This document shows positions 17,219 to 26,227 of a stretch of DNA of 64,000 nt, in pieces. The translations under genes were made by a program, and so were the position numbers. Each line of letters starts with the position of its first letter. Within the stretch, counting starts at the first letter, position 1. The notes under the pieces were generated by a model. The model saw nothing but the letters and a program-made list of their open reading frames with translations. It was not told the origin of the DNA and did no database searches. The stretch comes from Gemmatimonadetes bacterium bin94 (GTDB taxonomy: Bacteria > Gemmatimonadota > Gemmatimonadetes > Longimicrobiales > Gaopeijiaceae), in assembly GCA_002238865.1 (NCBI GenBank), contig MPNE01000011.1, forward strand, positions 1 through 64,000. The letters are read 5' to 3'.

Positions 17219-18424
17219 ATGACGGACGCGGCGCAGTCGCTGAGACGGGAGCGGCTGCGGGCGTTGGGCCTGGTCCTGCCGTTGCTGTTGTTCGTCGGCG
17301 TGACCTTCATCGCCCCGCTGGGGACCATGCTCATGCGGAGCGTGCACGATCCCGTTGTGGCGGACGCCCTGCCCGAGACGCTGGCATCGCTGGGCGAGTG
17401 GACCGGCGAAGGGCTGCCGCCCGACGCCGCCTACGAGGCGATTGCACGAGAGTTGGTGCTGGCGCGGGAGGAAAGGACCCTGGGGCAGGTGGCGGGGCGG
17501 GTAAACCGGGTGGAGAGCGGGTTGCGCGGCGTTGTCACCCGCAGCGCCCGGGGGCTTGGCGACGTGACCGAGGGCCCGTGGCGGGAAGTGATGGTTGCAA
17601 TCGACTCGGCATGGGCGGATCCGGGCACATGGCACGCGATCCGCGCCACCGGTCAGCGCTTTACCGCGCGGCACTACCTCAACGCCCTCGACATGCAGCA
17701 GTTGCCCGACGGCTCGGTCGCGCGACAACCCGAAGACAGGCGCATCTACCTGCCGCTGCTCTGGCGCACGCTGATCGTGAGTGCGGGAATCACGTTGTTG
17801 TGCCTGCTCCTGGGCTACCCGATCGCCCATTTGATCGCCCACGCACCGCCGCGCAGGGCCAACGTCCTCCTGGTGCTTGTCCTGGTGCCCTTCTGGACCT
17901 CGTTGCTGGTGCGCACCACCGCCTGGATCGTGTTGTTGCAGACACAGGGCGTCATCAACGACCTGCTCGTCTCTGCGGGGTTGGTCGGCGACGACGGTCG
18001 CCTGGCAATGATCTACAACATGACCGGCACGATCATCGCCATGACCCACGTGCTACTGCCCTTCATGGTCCTGCCGCTGTACTCGGTCATGCGGGCGATC
18101 CCGGGCCGGTACATGGACGCGGCGGCATCTCTCGGCGCCACGCCGACGCAGGCTTTCCGCCGCGTGTATTGGCCGCAGACCCTGCCCGGGGTCGGCGCGG
18201 GCTCGCTCCTCGTCTTCATCCTCGCGATCGGGTACTACATCACCCCCGCGCTGGTGGGGGGGAGCAGCGGCCAGCTCATCTCCAACATGGTCGCCTACCA
18301 CATGCAGACGTCGCTCAACTGGGGTCTGGCGGGGGCGCTGGGCGGGATTCTGCTTGCGGGAGTCCTCGTGCTCTATATGCTCTATGACCGGCTCGTGGGC
18401 ATCGAGCGTCTGAGTCTGGGATGA
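17219..18424 (+). CDS. ABC transporter permease, PotB-like
   Basis: A 401-residue inner-membrane permease. There is one N-terminal membrane segment (LGLVLPLLLFVGVTFIAP, about 17-34), then a long soluble insert (about 45-175), then five or so segments from about 185. The EAA-type cytoplasmic loop, which contacts the ATPase, is seen in MDAAASLGATPTQAFRRVYWPQTLPG (about 298-322). The soluble insert of roughly 130 residues between the first two segments is longer than in classical PotB. The start is 2 bp after the binding-protein stop. Confidence 0.9.
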   Translation: MTDAAQSLRRERLRALGLVLPLLLFVGVTFIAPLGTMLMRSVHDPVVADALPETLASLGEWTGEGLPPDAAYEAIARELVLAREERTLGQVAGRVNRVESGLRGVVTRSARGLGDVTEGPWREVMVAIDSAWADPGTWHAIRATGQRFTARHYLNALDMQQLPDGSVARQPEDRRIYLPLLWRTLIVSAGITLLCLLLGYPIAHLIAHAPPRRANVLLVLVLVPFWTSLLVRTTAWIVLLQTQGVINDLLVSAGLVGDDGRLAMIYNMTGTIIAMTHVLLPFMVLPLYSVMRAIPGRYMDAAASLGATPTQAFRRVYWPQTLPGVGAGSLLVFILAIGYYITPALVGGSSGQLISNMVAYHMQTSLNWGLAGALGGILLAGVLVLYMLYDRLVGIERLSLG

Positions 18425-18434
18425 GGGGGCGGCG

Positions 18435-19316
18435 ATGAACCCTGGCGCACTCGCCAGCGGCCAGGCCCCGCGCCGCCGGATGGCCGGCGGCATCCCACGG
18501 GACCGTCTGGTTCGTTTCGCCTACCTGGCCTTCTGCACCGTGGTATTCGTCTTCCTGGTGGCGCCGATCCTGGTGATCGTGCCGCTGAGCTTCAACGCGG
18601 AGCCGTACTTCACATTCACCGAGGGGATGCTGCGCTTCGATCCGGAAGCCTATTCGCTGCGGTGGTACCGCGAGGTCTACGAGAGCGAGGCGTGGCGGGG
18701 AAGCCTGGTGAACAGCCTGGTCATCGGTGCGTTCGCGACCATCCTCGCCACGGTGCTCGGCACGTTGGCCGCGCTGGGACTCGCGAGCCCCGCCATGCCC
18801 GCCCGCCGCCTCGTCATGGGCCTCCTCATCTCGCCCATGGTGACTCCGGTGATCATCTCCGCCGCCGGGATGTTCTTCTTCTACTCGAGCATAGGGCTCG
18901 GCCAGACCCATCTCGGCCTGATCCTGGCCCATACCGCCCTTGGCATCCCCTTCGTGGTCATCACCGTGACGGCCACCCTGTCCGGCTTCGACCGCAACCT
19001 CACCCGGGCCGCCGCTTCGCTGGGAGCCGGGCCCATGATCGCCTTCCGCAAGGTACAGCTCCCCCTTATCGCGCCGGGAGTCCTTTCGGGAGCCCTCTTC
19101 GCATTCGCCACCTCGTTCGACGAAGTCGTGGTGGTGCTGTTCATGGCGGGGATCGAGCAGCGCACCATCCCCCGCCAGATGTGGGCCGGCATCCGGGAGC
19201 AGATCAGTCCGGCGATCCTCGCGGTGGCCACCTTCCTGATCGCGTTCGCGGTGGTTCTGCTGGCCACGGTGGCGTGGCTGAGGCGGCGGGGCGGATCGCC
19301 GCGTCCGAACCGATAG
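18435..19316 (+). CDS. ABC transporter permease, PotC-like
   Basis: A 293-residue permease with six predicted membrane segments. The first is FAYLAFCTVVFVFLVAPILV, and the last is FLIAFAVVLLATVAWL near the end. The EAA loop reads RAAASLGAGPMIAFRKVQLPLIAPG (about 195-219). With the PotB-like protein it forms the membrane channel of the importer. It is 10 bp downstream of the first permease and closes the run. The order ATPase, binding protein, permease, permease is typical for a complete import operon. Confidence 0.92.
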   Translation: MNPGALASGQAPRRRMAGGIPRDRLVRFAYLAFCTVVFVFLVAPILVIVPLSFNAEPYFTFTEGMLRFDPEAYSLRWYREVYESEAWRGSLVNSLVIGAFATILATVLGTLAALGLASPAMPARRLVMGLLISPMVTPVIISAAGMFFFYSSIGLGQTHLGLILAHTALGIPFVVITVTATLSGFDRNLTRAAASLGAGPMIAFRKVQLPLIAPGVLSGALFAFATSFDEVVVVLFMAGIEQRTIPRQMWAGIREQISPAILAVATFLIAFAVVLLATVAWLRRRGGSPRPNR

Positions 19317-19339
19317 GGAACACCACCCCGCCCATCACT

Positions 19340-19795
19340 TCAGTTGTTCGGCGCCCCCTCCTCGATCCAGGTCCGGATCAGCGCGATCTCTTCCTCGGGG
19401 ACCGGGTCACCCTCCTCGGGCATGGTCCCGTCGACGATCATGTCGAGGAGGAAGCTGTTGGCGGGGTCTCCCGCCTCGATGACGGTGCCGAACTCCGACC
19501 CGGCCATGATCTTTTCGTACTCGAGGAGGTTCAGACTGACCTCGGTGCGCACGTCTCCGTTCTCGTCGGCCGCGCCGTGGCACTTGGCGCAGCGCTGCTG
19601 GAAGATGGGAAGGATGTCCTCGGCGAAGCTGACGGTGTCGGGTGCGGACGATGGCGGGCCCGCGGCGGTTTTCGCTTCGGGGCCGGGCCCGGTAACGGAC
19701 TGGGCGCCGATAACCGCCAGGCTGGCCAAAAGGGCCGCCGTGACGAGAGTTGAGAGCGCAAAACGGCTAGTGCGATGGGATGATTCGATTCTCAT
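19340..19795 (-). CDS. Exported cytochrome c-type single-domain protein
   Basis: A 151-residue protein with a signal sequence (about 1-32). The heme-binding motif CAKCH (residues 69-73) sits in SFAEDILPIFQQRCAKCHGA. A likely axial Met lies in DGTMPEEGDPVPEEEIALI. This resembles the planctomycete-type cytochrome C (PSCyt1-like) domain, normally the first part of large DUF1553/DUF1549 proteins. Here it stands alone. Such proteins carry electrons or bind small ligands in the periplasm. It lies 16 bp downstream of the EF-hand protein gene on the same strand, so the two are probably cotranscribed. The gene ends face the permease gene. Confidence 0.82.
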   Translation of the reverse strand: MRIESSHRTSRFALSTLVTAALLASLAVIGAQSVTGPGPEAKTAAGPPSSAPDTVSFAEDILPIFQQRCAKCHGAADENGDVRTEVSLNLLEYEKIMAGSEFGTVIEAGDPANSFLLDMIVDGTMPEEGDPVPEEEIALIRTWIEEGAPNN

Positions 19796-19811
19796 GGGAG
19801 TTCCGGGGTGG

Positions 19812-20465
19812 TCAGCCCAACCCTTCGGCCTCCTTCATGAGCCGCAAGTGCGTCGCCGCCTGTTCGAGGCCGCCTTCGCCCTCGCCCCAGGACACGCGCC
19901 CGTTGCCATCGGCATCGGTGCCGGAGAGAATGGCCTGCGTCATCGCGGCGATCTCCTCGGCGAGCGCCTTGGCCGCCGCCATGTCGGTTGCACTGGCCAC
20001 GGCCGCCGCCTTCTCGGCAACGGACTCGGCCCACGTCGCCACGTTCTGACAGGCGGTCCCCACATGGTTGGAGTGGGCCTTGACGGCGTCGGACGCGTCG
20101 TCCGATCCGCCGGCCATCCCGATGTGCTGGGCACAACCGCCGGCGGCCCTGGCGAGTCCGTATCCCTTGCCGGGTCCTCTCTCGGAGGTCGAGGGGTCGA
20201 TGGCGTGCAGGACATGGGTAATGTGCCTCTGGATCCCGGCGAGGTCTTCGGATCCCGCGGCGAGTCCCGCGTGCTGGGCCGCGACCTCGGCCTCGGCCTG
20301 AGCGGCCGCGAGAAGTCCCATGTTGTCCGGCGTGCCGTTGAACATGTCGCCGACGTGGCCGATGTGGCGGTGGGCCGCGCTCTGGGCCGAAGCGGTGTCG
20401 GGCACCGTGCCCGCAAGAACGGCGGTCGCAAGCGCGGCCGCAATCAGAAGTCTCGGGTTCGCCAT
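19812..20465 (-). CDS. Exported protein of unknown function with an EF-hand calcium loop
   Basis: A 217-residue protein. The ATG at 20465 is preferred over one at 20471 because AAGGAG then lies at normal spacing. A signal peptide ends near ASAQS. The mature part is Ala/His-rich and helical (HRHIGHVGDMFNG, QRHITHVLHAIDPST, KAHSNHVGTACQNVATWAES). Near the C-terminus, DADGNGRVSWGE (about 185-196) fits the canonical EF-hand loop, with ligands at positions 1, 3, 5, 7, 9 and 12. Repeated H-x-x-H spacing could bind metal or heme. No family is recognised. Its downstream partner is a c-type cytochrome. Confidence 0.75.
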   Translation of the reverse strand: MANPRLLIAAALATAVLAGTVPDTASAQSAAHRHIGHVGDMFNGTPDNMGLLAAAQAEAEVAAQHAGLAAGSEDLAGIQRHITHVLHAIDPSTSERGPGKGYGLARAAGGCAQHIGMAGGSDDASDAVKAHSNHVGTACQNVATWAESVAEKAAAVASATDMAAAKALAEEIAAMTQAILSGTDADGNGRVSWGEGEGGLEQAATHLRLMKEAEGLG

Positions 20466-20654
20466 GGTCATTCTCCTTCGGAGTGGTGGCAGTCGGTAAG
20501 AAGTCGTGCAAAACTACCCGGCCGCGAAAAGGTACGCATCTTTGCGGGGTGGAGCCAGAGGTTGTTTATCGTCACCTGTCGCCATCCGGGCCGGATCGCT
20601 AGACTGGCCACTCACCGATGGCTGACCCGTCCCCTCCCGCACCCGGACCGCGCC

Positions 20655-21518
20655 ATGTTCCCGTCCCGATCGCGCATCGTGCCGCCCACGCTCATCCTGG
20701 CCCTGGCCCTCGCCTTCGGATGCTCCGCACCGGAACAGTCCGCCGATGGGGCGTCCGATGCCGCGCCCGGGTCGTCCGATGCCGTGTCCGAGGCATCCGG
20801 TGCCCCGGCCCCGGATGCTGCTTCCCTCGTGCAATTGCTCGCGGACGGCCAGGTCCTCTTCGGGATCTTCCCGGGTCCCTCGACCCGCGAGCAGGGTGCC
20901 CTCATGGGCCAGAACCGCGACCTCGACTTCGTTTTCTACTCCCTGGAGTCAGGTCCTTTTGACATCATGTCAACCAGAGTTTACATGGAGGGCATCGCGG
21001 AGGGGTCCGGGACGGATGCCGCGCATCCTCTCGTGCTGAGGGTGCCACCCATCCGCAGCGGCGCGGAGCAGGCCGCGGCCAACGTCGCCGAAGCCCTGGA
21101 CGCCGGCGTGGCGGCGATCGTCTTCCCGCATGTGGAGTCTGCCGAGGACGCCGCCGTCGCGGTCTCGGTGATGGGCGCAGAGCTGTGGCCCGGCAACCCG
21201 GACGGCACCCTTCTCGGCTTCCTGATCGTCGAGGATCGGAGCGGCGTCGAGCAGGTGGACGAGATTGTCGCCACGCCGGGCGTGAGCGTGGTCTTCGCGG
21301 GGCCGGGGGATCTTCGCAGGGCCTACGAGGGGGACATGGAGGCGGTCGAGGGGGCGATCCAGGAGGTGCTGGCCGCCTGCCGGCGCCACGGCGTCCCGTG
21401 CGGGATAACGGCCGGGGTTGACGACATCGCGGAGCGGATCGCCCAGGGTTTCCGCGTATTCATTGTGAGCGACGCGGCTGCCGTGCCGGTGGGAAGGGTG
21501 GCGGCGGGGCGTGGATAG
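20655..21518 (+). CDS. Lipoprotein with an HpcH/HpaI aldolase/citrate lyase-like fold
   Basis: A 287-residue protein with a lipoprotein signal (LILALALAFGCS) and an Asp/Ala/Ser-rich linker. From about residue 55 it matches the HpcH/HpaI barrel: VLFGIFPGPSTREQ, DLDFVFYSLESG, LVLRVPPIRSGA, ALDAGVAAIVFPHVESAEDA, FLIVEDRSGVEQVDEI and VSVVFAGPGDLRRAY. Acidic residues at the metal positions (SLES, VED) remain. Family members cleave or form 2-keto-3-deoxy acids using pyruvate enolates and normally work in the cytoplasm, so a lipid-anchored form is odd. It may be a binding protein or an exported lyase. The start ATG 20655 is the first that gives a leading signal. Confidence 0.8.
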   Translation: MFPSRSRIVPPTLILALALAFGCSAPEQSADGASDAAPGSSDAVSEASGAPAPDAASLVQLLADGQVLFGIFPGPSTREQGALMGQNRDLDFVFYSLESGPFDIMSTRVYMEGIAEGSGTDAAHPLVLRVPPIRSGAEQAAANVAEALDAGVAAIVFPHVESAEDAAVAVSVMGAELWPGNPDGTLLGFLIVEDRSGVEQVDEIVATPGVSVVFAGPGDLRRAYEGDMEAVEGAIQEVLAACRRHGVPCGITAGVDDIAERIAQGFRVFIVSDAAAVPVGRVAAGRG

Positions 21519-21558
21519 CATGGACACTCCAACAGAGATGACACGAGAGATGACCCGG

Positions 21559-24177
21559 ATGATTCGATACAGTCGCTGGAATGCAGTCGGCAGAGCGGTG
21601 TACCTCTTCCTGGCCCTCGCGGCCATCGCCCCCGCACAAGCCACCGCCCAAACCACCCCAATCCCCTCCCCGGAGGAGTTTTTCGGCCACCGGATGGGTG
21701 CCGACCGCCAGCTCGCGCGCTGGGACAGGCTCGTCGAGTACTATGAACTCATCGGCGAACGGAGCGACCGCGTCCAGGTCGTGCACATGGGCCCGTCCAC
21801 GCTGGGCGAACCCTTCCTGTCGATCTTCATCTCGGCTCCCGAAAACCTCGCCCGGCTCGACGACTACAAGCGCATGAACGCGGTTCTGCAGGATCCCCGC
21901 GGGCACTCCCGGGACGAGATCGACGCCGCGATCTCCGACGGCAAGGTCGTCTTCGTCCAGTCCTACGCGCTTCACTCCACCGAGGTCGCGGCGAGCCAGG
22001 CGGCCGCGGAGATCGTCTACCTCTTCGCCACGCGCGACGACGACGAGGTCCACCAGATCCTCGACAACACCGTCTCGATCCTCATCCCGGCCTTCAACCC
22101 CGACGGGGTCGGCATCGTCAACGAGTGGTACGACCGCTGGGTCGGCACCGAGTACGAGGGCGCGAGCCCGCCGGAGCTCTACCACCACTACATCGGCCAC
22201 GACAACAACCGTGACGCGTTCATGCAGAACACGGTGGAGTCGTACTACGGCGCCGAGATCATGTTCCGGGAGTGGGTCCCGCAGGCGTACATCGACCATC
22301 ACCAGATGGGAGCCTACACCGCGCGCATCTACCTTCCGCCCTACGCGGAGCCGATCCGTCCCGAGGGCGATCCGCTCGTTTGGCGAGAGATGTCCTGGTA
22401 CGGCGCGCACATGGCCTACAAGATGGAGGAGGCGGGCCTGGAGGGCACGGTGAACGCGGCGATCTACTCCGGTTGGGGGCACTTCGGCTTCCACTGGATC
22501 ACCCCCTTCCACAACATCGCCGGCATGCTTACCGAGTCGGCCAGCGCCCGGCTGGCGACGCCGCTCTATGTGCACCCGGACCAGCTGCGCGGCTCCCGCC
22601 AGCTCCCCGAGTACGAGGCCCAGACGACCTTCCCGAACCCGTGGCCGGGTGGATGGTGGCGCGTTCGCGACATTGTGGACCGGCAGATCGTCGCGACGTT
22701 CTCGCCGCTCGAGATCGCGGCCAAGAACCGCGAGACCGTACTGCGCAACGCGTACAACAAGTCGAGCCGGCAGATCCGGCGCGGCTTGGAGGGCGAAGTC
22801 AAGGCGTTCGTCATCCCGGCGGAGCAGCACGACCCGCTCACCATGGCCAAGATGGTCAACAAGCTGCTGCTGCAGGGCATCACGGTGGAACGTTCGGGCG
22901 ACGGCTTCACCCACGAGGGCCACGTGTACGGCGCAGGCAGCTACGTGGTGTCGATGGCGCAGCCGAAGCGCGGCGTCATCCGCTGGCTCCTGGGCCGGAC
23001 CTACTATCCGGACAACAGCTACACGAGGACCGCCGAGGGCAACCCGATCCGCCCCTACGACATGTCCGCCGACGTGATCGCGGAGTTCATGGGGGTGAGG
23101 GTGGACCCGGCGGGCACGGCGGTGGAGGCTCCCCTGACGGTGGTGTCCGGCCAGATCGAGCCTGCGGGAATGGTGGCCCCGTCGGCGCCGCATGGCTACG
23201 TGATCGACGGCACCCTCAACGACGCCTTCAAGGCGGTCAACCACCTCTTCGCGGCTGGGGCTGCCGTGCGGCGCGTCACCGAAGACGGCGCGGGCGCGAG
23301 GCGCGGCGACTTCGTGGTCGGAGCCGGCGCGGGCGCGGACGCGCTGGCCGAAATCGCCGCGGAGACCGGAGTCGACTTCGCCGCGCTCGACGGCGAGGCT
23401 ACCGGGATCAGCCACCCCGTCGCGCGGCAACGGATCGGCATGTACCAGCGCTTCTACGGCGGCAACATGGACGAGGGCTGGACGCGGTGGCTGCTGGAGG
23501 ACTTCGGCTTCGCCTACACGAGCCTCTTCGACGACGGGATCCTGGAAGGCGACCTGCACGAGAAGTGGGACGTGATCATCCTGCCCGCCGACTCGAAACA
23601 GATGATGATGGGACCCACGGGTGGCGGCGGGGGCGGTCGCGGTGCCGATCCCGCAGGCACGCCGCCCGACTACCGGAGCGGCTTCGGTGACGCGGGCGTG
23701 CAGGCGCTCGAGGCATTCGTGGAAGACGGGGGCACGCTGGTCACCTTCGCGCAGGCCGGCGACCTGGTGCTGGATGAGTTCAACGTGCCCGTGCGCAACG
23801 CCGTCGCAGGCATGTGGGGGAACGACTTCTGGGCCCCCGGTTCGACCCTGAAGGTCACGGTGGACACCTCGAGCCCGTTCGGCTACGGCATGCCCGGGGA
23901 TGCGCTCGCAGCCTACCTCGCGGGGGGACAGGTCTACGAGACGGTCCCGGGGGCGCGCAGCTCGGACGTGCGCCGCGTCGTGACCTACATCGACCGCGAC
24001 CTCCTCCAGAGCGGGTGGCTGCTCGGCGAAGAGGCGATCGCCAACAAGGCCGCCATGGTCACGGTCGCGCACGGCGAGGGCACGATCGTCATGATCGGCT
24101 TCCGCGCCCAGCACCGCGCGCAGACGCACGGCACCTACAAGCTGTTCTTCAACGCGCTGGTGGAGCGGGGCGGATGA
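21559..24177 (+). CDS. Exported M14 family zinc carboxypeptidase
   Basis: An 872-residue protein from ATG 21559, with a signal (AVYLFLALAAIAPAQATAQ). The M14 domain spans about residues 45-380. Zinc ligands are H139 and E142 in ALHSTEVAASQ and a His in YIDHHQMG (247/248). The substrate-binding NPDG is in IPAFNPDGVGIVNEW. The catalytic Glu is E326 in GMLTESASARL. The long C-terminal part (about 400-870) is of unknown fold, with a Gly-rich loop (MMMGPTGGGGGGRGAD) and a glutamine-amidotransferase-like section (GVQALEAFVEDGGTLVTFAQAGD). Such enzymes trim C-terminal residues from peptides or peptidoglycan. Its 3' end overlaps the convergent phosphatase gene by 29 bp. An ATG at 21520 is an alternative start. 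Confidence 0.88.
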   Translation: MIRYSRWNAVGRAVYLFLALAAIAPAQATAQTTPIPSPEEFFGHRMGADRQLARWDRLVEYYELIGERSDRVQVVHMGPSTLGEPFLSIFISAPENLARLDDYKRMNAVLQDPRGHSRDEIDAAISDGKVVFVQSYALHSTEVAASQAAAEIVYLFATRDDDEVHQILDNTVSILIPAFNPDGVGIVNEWYDRWVGTEYEGASPPELYHHYIGHDNNRDAFMQNTVESYYGAEIMFREWVPQAYIDHHQMGAYTARIYLPPYAEPIRPEGDPLVWREMSWYGAHMAYKMEEAGLEGTVNAAIYSGWGHFGFHWITPFHNIAGMLTESASARLATPLYVHPDQLRGSRQLPEYEAQTTFPNPWPGGWWRVRDIVDRQIVATFSPLEIAAKNRETVLRNAYNKSSRQIRRGLEGEVKAFVIPAEQHDPLTMAKMVNKLLLQGITVERSGDGFTHEGHVYGAGSYVVSMAQPKRGVIRWLLGRTYYPDNSYTRTAEGNPIRPYDMSADVIAEFMGVRVDPAGTAVEAPLTVVSGQIEPAGMVAPSAPHGYVIDGTLNDAFKAVNHLFAAGAAVRRVTEDGAGARRGDFVVGAGAGADALAEIAAETGVDFAALDGEATGISHPVARQRIGMYQRFYGGNMDEGWTRWLLEDFGFAYTSLFDDGILEGDLHEKWDVIILPADSKQMMMGPTGGGGGGRGADPAGTPPDYRSGFGDAGVQALEAFVEDGGTLVTFAQAGDLVLDEFNVPVRNAVAGMWGNDFWAPGSTLKVTVDTSSPFGYGMPGDALAAYLAGGQVYETVPGARSSDVRRVVTYIDRDLLQSGWLLGEEAIANKAAMVTVAHGEGTIVMIGFRAQHRAQTHGTYKLFFNALVERGG

Positions 24178-24967
24178 CTTGCCTCAACCCCTTCAGCCGC
24201 TGCGCCGAATTCGCGGCGATCACCGAGCCGGCGGTCGTGTCCAGCGCCCCGCCCTCGATCCGCTCGACGACCCCGCCCGCCTCGGTCACGAGCAGGATCC
24301 CCGCGCCGAAGTCCCACGGCGCAAGGCGCGACTCCCAGAACCCGTCCAGGATGCCGTTGGCGACGTAGGCGAGGTCGATCGCGGCCGCTCCGGTCCGCCG
24401 CACCCCGGAGGTGTGCCGCAGCGCCCGGTCGAGTTCGCGCAGGTAGGGGCCCATCGCGTCGTGGGCCTTGAAGGGGAAGCCCGTGCCGAGGAGGAAGCGG
24501 TCCAGCCTGACCGTGCGGCTGACGTGGATCCGCGAGCCGTTCTCGAAGGCTCCCCGCTCCCTTGCGGCGGTCCACACCTTGCCGAGCGCCTGGGCGTGCA
24601 CCGCCGCCGCGACGGGTTCCCTGCCGTCCCACACCGCCACGGAGGCTGCGTGGAAGGGGTGGCCGTGCAGGAAATTGGTCGTGCCGTCGAGCGGGTCCAC
24701 GAGCCAGGTGTACGCGGTCCCGGGTGCGCCGTCGCGGCCGCCGCCGTCCTCTTCCGCGAGGATGGCGTGGTGCGGATGCCGCGTGGCGATCACGGCCATC
24801 GCGGCTTCCTGGGCCGCAATGTCGACATCGGACACGAAGTCGCTCGACGTGGTCTTCTCGTTCACCCACCGTTCACCGCCCCGGCGGGAGGCGTCGCGGT
24901 GGATCAGCGCGGCCACCCGGGCGGCTTCCATCGCAGTGTCCAGCAGGCGGTCGACTCGCTCGCGCAT
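24149..24967 (-). CDS. Inositol monophosphatase family phosphatase
   Basis: A 272-residue Mg-dependent phosphatase. Metal and catalytic motifs are ILAEEDGG (Glu ligand), WLVDPLDGTTNFLHG (about 88-102) and APWDFGAGILLVTEAGG (about 215-231). The family includes SuhB-type inositol-1-phosphatases and phosphatases for PAP, histidinol phosphate and fructose 1,6-bisphosphate. The exact substrate cannot be told. It acts in the cytoplasm. It is convergent with, and overlaps, the M14 peptidase gene. The overlap (24149-24177) encodes the last residues of both. Confidence 0.9.
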   Translation of the reverse strand: MRERVDRLLDTAMEAARVAALIHRDASRRGGERWVNEKTTSSDFVSDVDIAAQEAAMAVIATRHPHHAILAEEDGGGRDGAPGTAYTWLVDPLDGTTNFLHGHPFHAASVAVWDGREPVAAAVHAQALGKVWTAARERGAFENGSRIHVSRTVRLDRFLLGTGFPFKAHDAMGPYLRELDRALRHTSGVRRTGAAAIDLAYVANGILDGFWESRLAPWDFGAGILLVTEAGGVVERIEGGALDTTAGSVIAANSAQRLKGLRQVIRPAPPAR

Positions 24968-25096
24968 CGGAGATACCGTGGCATCTGGTTGGAGAACAGG
25001 GCCCCGGGTAGCCCGGAAGGGTCGAACTCGCGGCCACGCTACGCTAACTTAGCATGCGAAAAGCGGGAGTCCCCAATCGAGCTACGTCCAATCCCC

Positions 25097-26155
25097 ATGC
25101 CCCAGCGCAAGCGCATCTATTCCGGCATCCAGCCCACCGCAGTGATGACGATCGGGAACTACTTCGGGGCCGTGCAGAACTGGGTGCGCCTCCAGGACGA
25201 GTGCGATTGCGTCTACTGCGTCGTGGACCTCCACGCCATGATTGCCACCCACGACGCCGGAGAGCTTCGGTACGCGTCGAAGGAGATGTTCGTCAGTCTG
25301 CTGGCGGCGGGGATCGACCCGGACCGGACCACCGTGTACATCCAGTCGACCGTCCCGGAGCAGACGGAACTGTGCTGGATGCTCGCCACCCTCACGTCGC
25401 TGGGGGATCTCAGCCGCATGACGCAGTTCAAGGAGAAGTCCGCTCTGCTCAAGGGCGGACACGCCGGCGACGAAAGCGCCTTCGTTTCGGCGGGCCTTCT
25501 CTTCTACCCCGTCCTGCAGGCGGCGGACATCCTCGCGTACCGGACCGACTGCGTTCCCGTCGGGCAGGATCAGTCCCAGCACCTCGAGCTGAGCCGGGGG
25601 ATCGCGCGGCGGTTCAACTCCCGCTTCGGGTACCTCTTCCCCGAGCCGGAGACGCTTCATGCGCCGATCACCAAGGTTCTTTCGACCGCCGATCCCAGCC
25701 GCAAGATGAGCAAGAGTCTCGGTCCCAGGCACTACATCGGCCTGTTCGAGGAGGAGGATTCGATACGGAAGAAGATCCGCTCGGCGGTAACGGACTCGGG
25801 TCGCCCGGGCCAGGGGGCCGGTGCCGACGCCGAAGACCCGCGGGACCGCCGGGCCAGTCCGGGGATCGAAAACCTGCTGACCCTGCTGGCCGCTTGCGGT
25901 CACGAGGACGACGCCCGGCAGATGCGCGAAGACTACTTCTCGGGTACGTTGCGATATGTGAACCTGAAGGGCCTGACCGCGGACGCGCTGGTGGCGCTCA
26001 CCGGCGAGATGCGCGACCGCAGGGCCGAGATCCTCCGTCGCGAAACGGATCTGGACGGCCGGATCAAGGCCATGGCCGAACGGGCCCGATCCATGGCGGG
26101 CGAAACGCTGGCGCTTGCCAGGGACAAGATGGGCATGTTCTCGCCCCCCACCTGA
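25097..26155 (+). CDS. trpS: Tryptophanyl-tRNA synthetase
   Basis: A 352-residue class I aminoacyl-tRNA synthetase that charges tRNA-Trp. The start is ATG 25097. The HIGH-like motif is TIGNYFG (about 18-24), and KMSKS is in SRKMSKSLGPRHY (about 205). GQDQSQHLELSR and ADILAYRTDCVPVG are typical of bacterial TrpRS. A short Gly/Asp-rich insertion (GRPGQGAGADAEDPRDRR, about 235-252) lies just after the catalytic domain. It is probably a loop. A strong hairpin follows the gene. Confidence 0.96.
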   Translation: MPQRKRIYSGIQPTAVMTIGNYFGAVQNWVRLQDECDCVYCVVDLHAMIATHDAGELRYASKEMFVSLLAAGIDPDRTTVYIQSTVPEQTELCWMLATLTSLGDLSRMTQFKEKSALLKGGHAGDESAFVSAGLLFYPVLQAADILAYRTDCVPVGQDQSQHLELSRGIARRFNSRFGYLFPEPETLHAPITKVLSTADPSRKMSKSLGPRHYIGLFEEEDSIRKKIRSAVTDSGRPGQGAGADAEDPRDRRASPGIENLLTLLAACGHEDDARQMREDYFSGTLRYVNLKGLTADALVALTGEMRDRRAEILRRETDLDGRIKAMAERARSMAGETLALARDKMGMFSPPT

Positions 26156-26167
26156 AATGCTGCTACA

Positions 26168-26197
26168 GGGCGTCCGCCGCGTGGCCGCGGCGGACCC
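26168..26197 (+). terminator. Strong GC hairpin after trpS
   Basis: GTCCGCCGCG (26172-26181) and CGCGGCGGAC (26186-26195) form a perfect 10-bp stem with a TGGC loop. Flanking G/C pairs could extend it past a one-base bulge. Only a weak TTC run follows, so it may be an intrinsic terminator of low efficiency or an RNA end stabiliser between trpS and the next gene. Confidence 0.55.
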
Positions 26198-26212
26198 TTC
26201 ACCTTCAACCCC

Positions 26213-26227
26213 AGGAGAAGTCCCATC
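26213..26227 (+). promoter_or_regulatory. AGGAG ribosome binding site pointing to an ATC start
   Basis: AGGAG at 26213-26217 lies 7 nt before ATC at 26225, in frame with the following gene, but 25 nt before the first ATG (26243). Spacing strongly favours initiation at ATC, a rare but known bacterial start codon. Confidence 0.5.

Noticed and set aside
21460-24129. 889-codon minus-strand frame opposite the M14 peptidase
   Set aside because: The plus strand carries all M14 catalytic motifs and a signal peptide. The minus frame has no recognisable domain and is a product of high GC.
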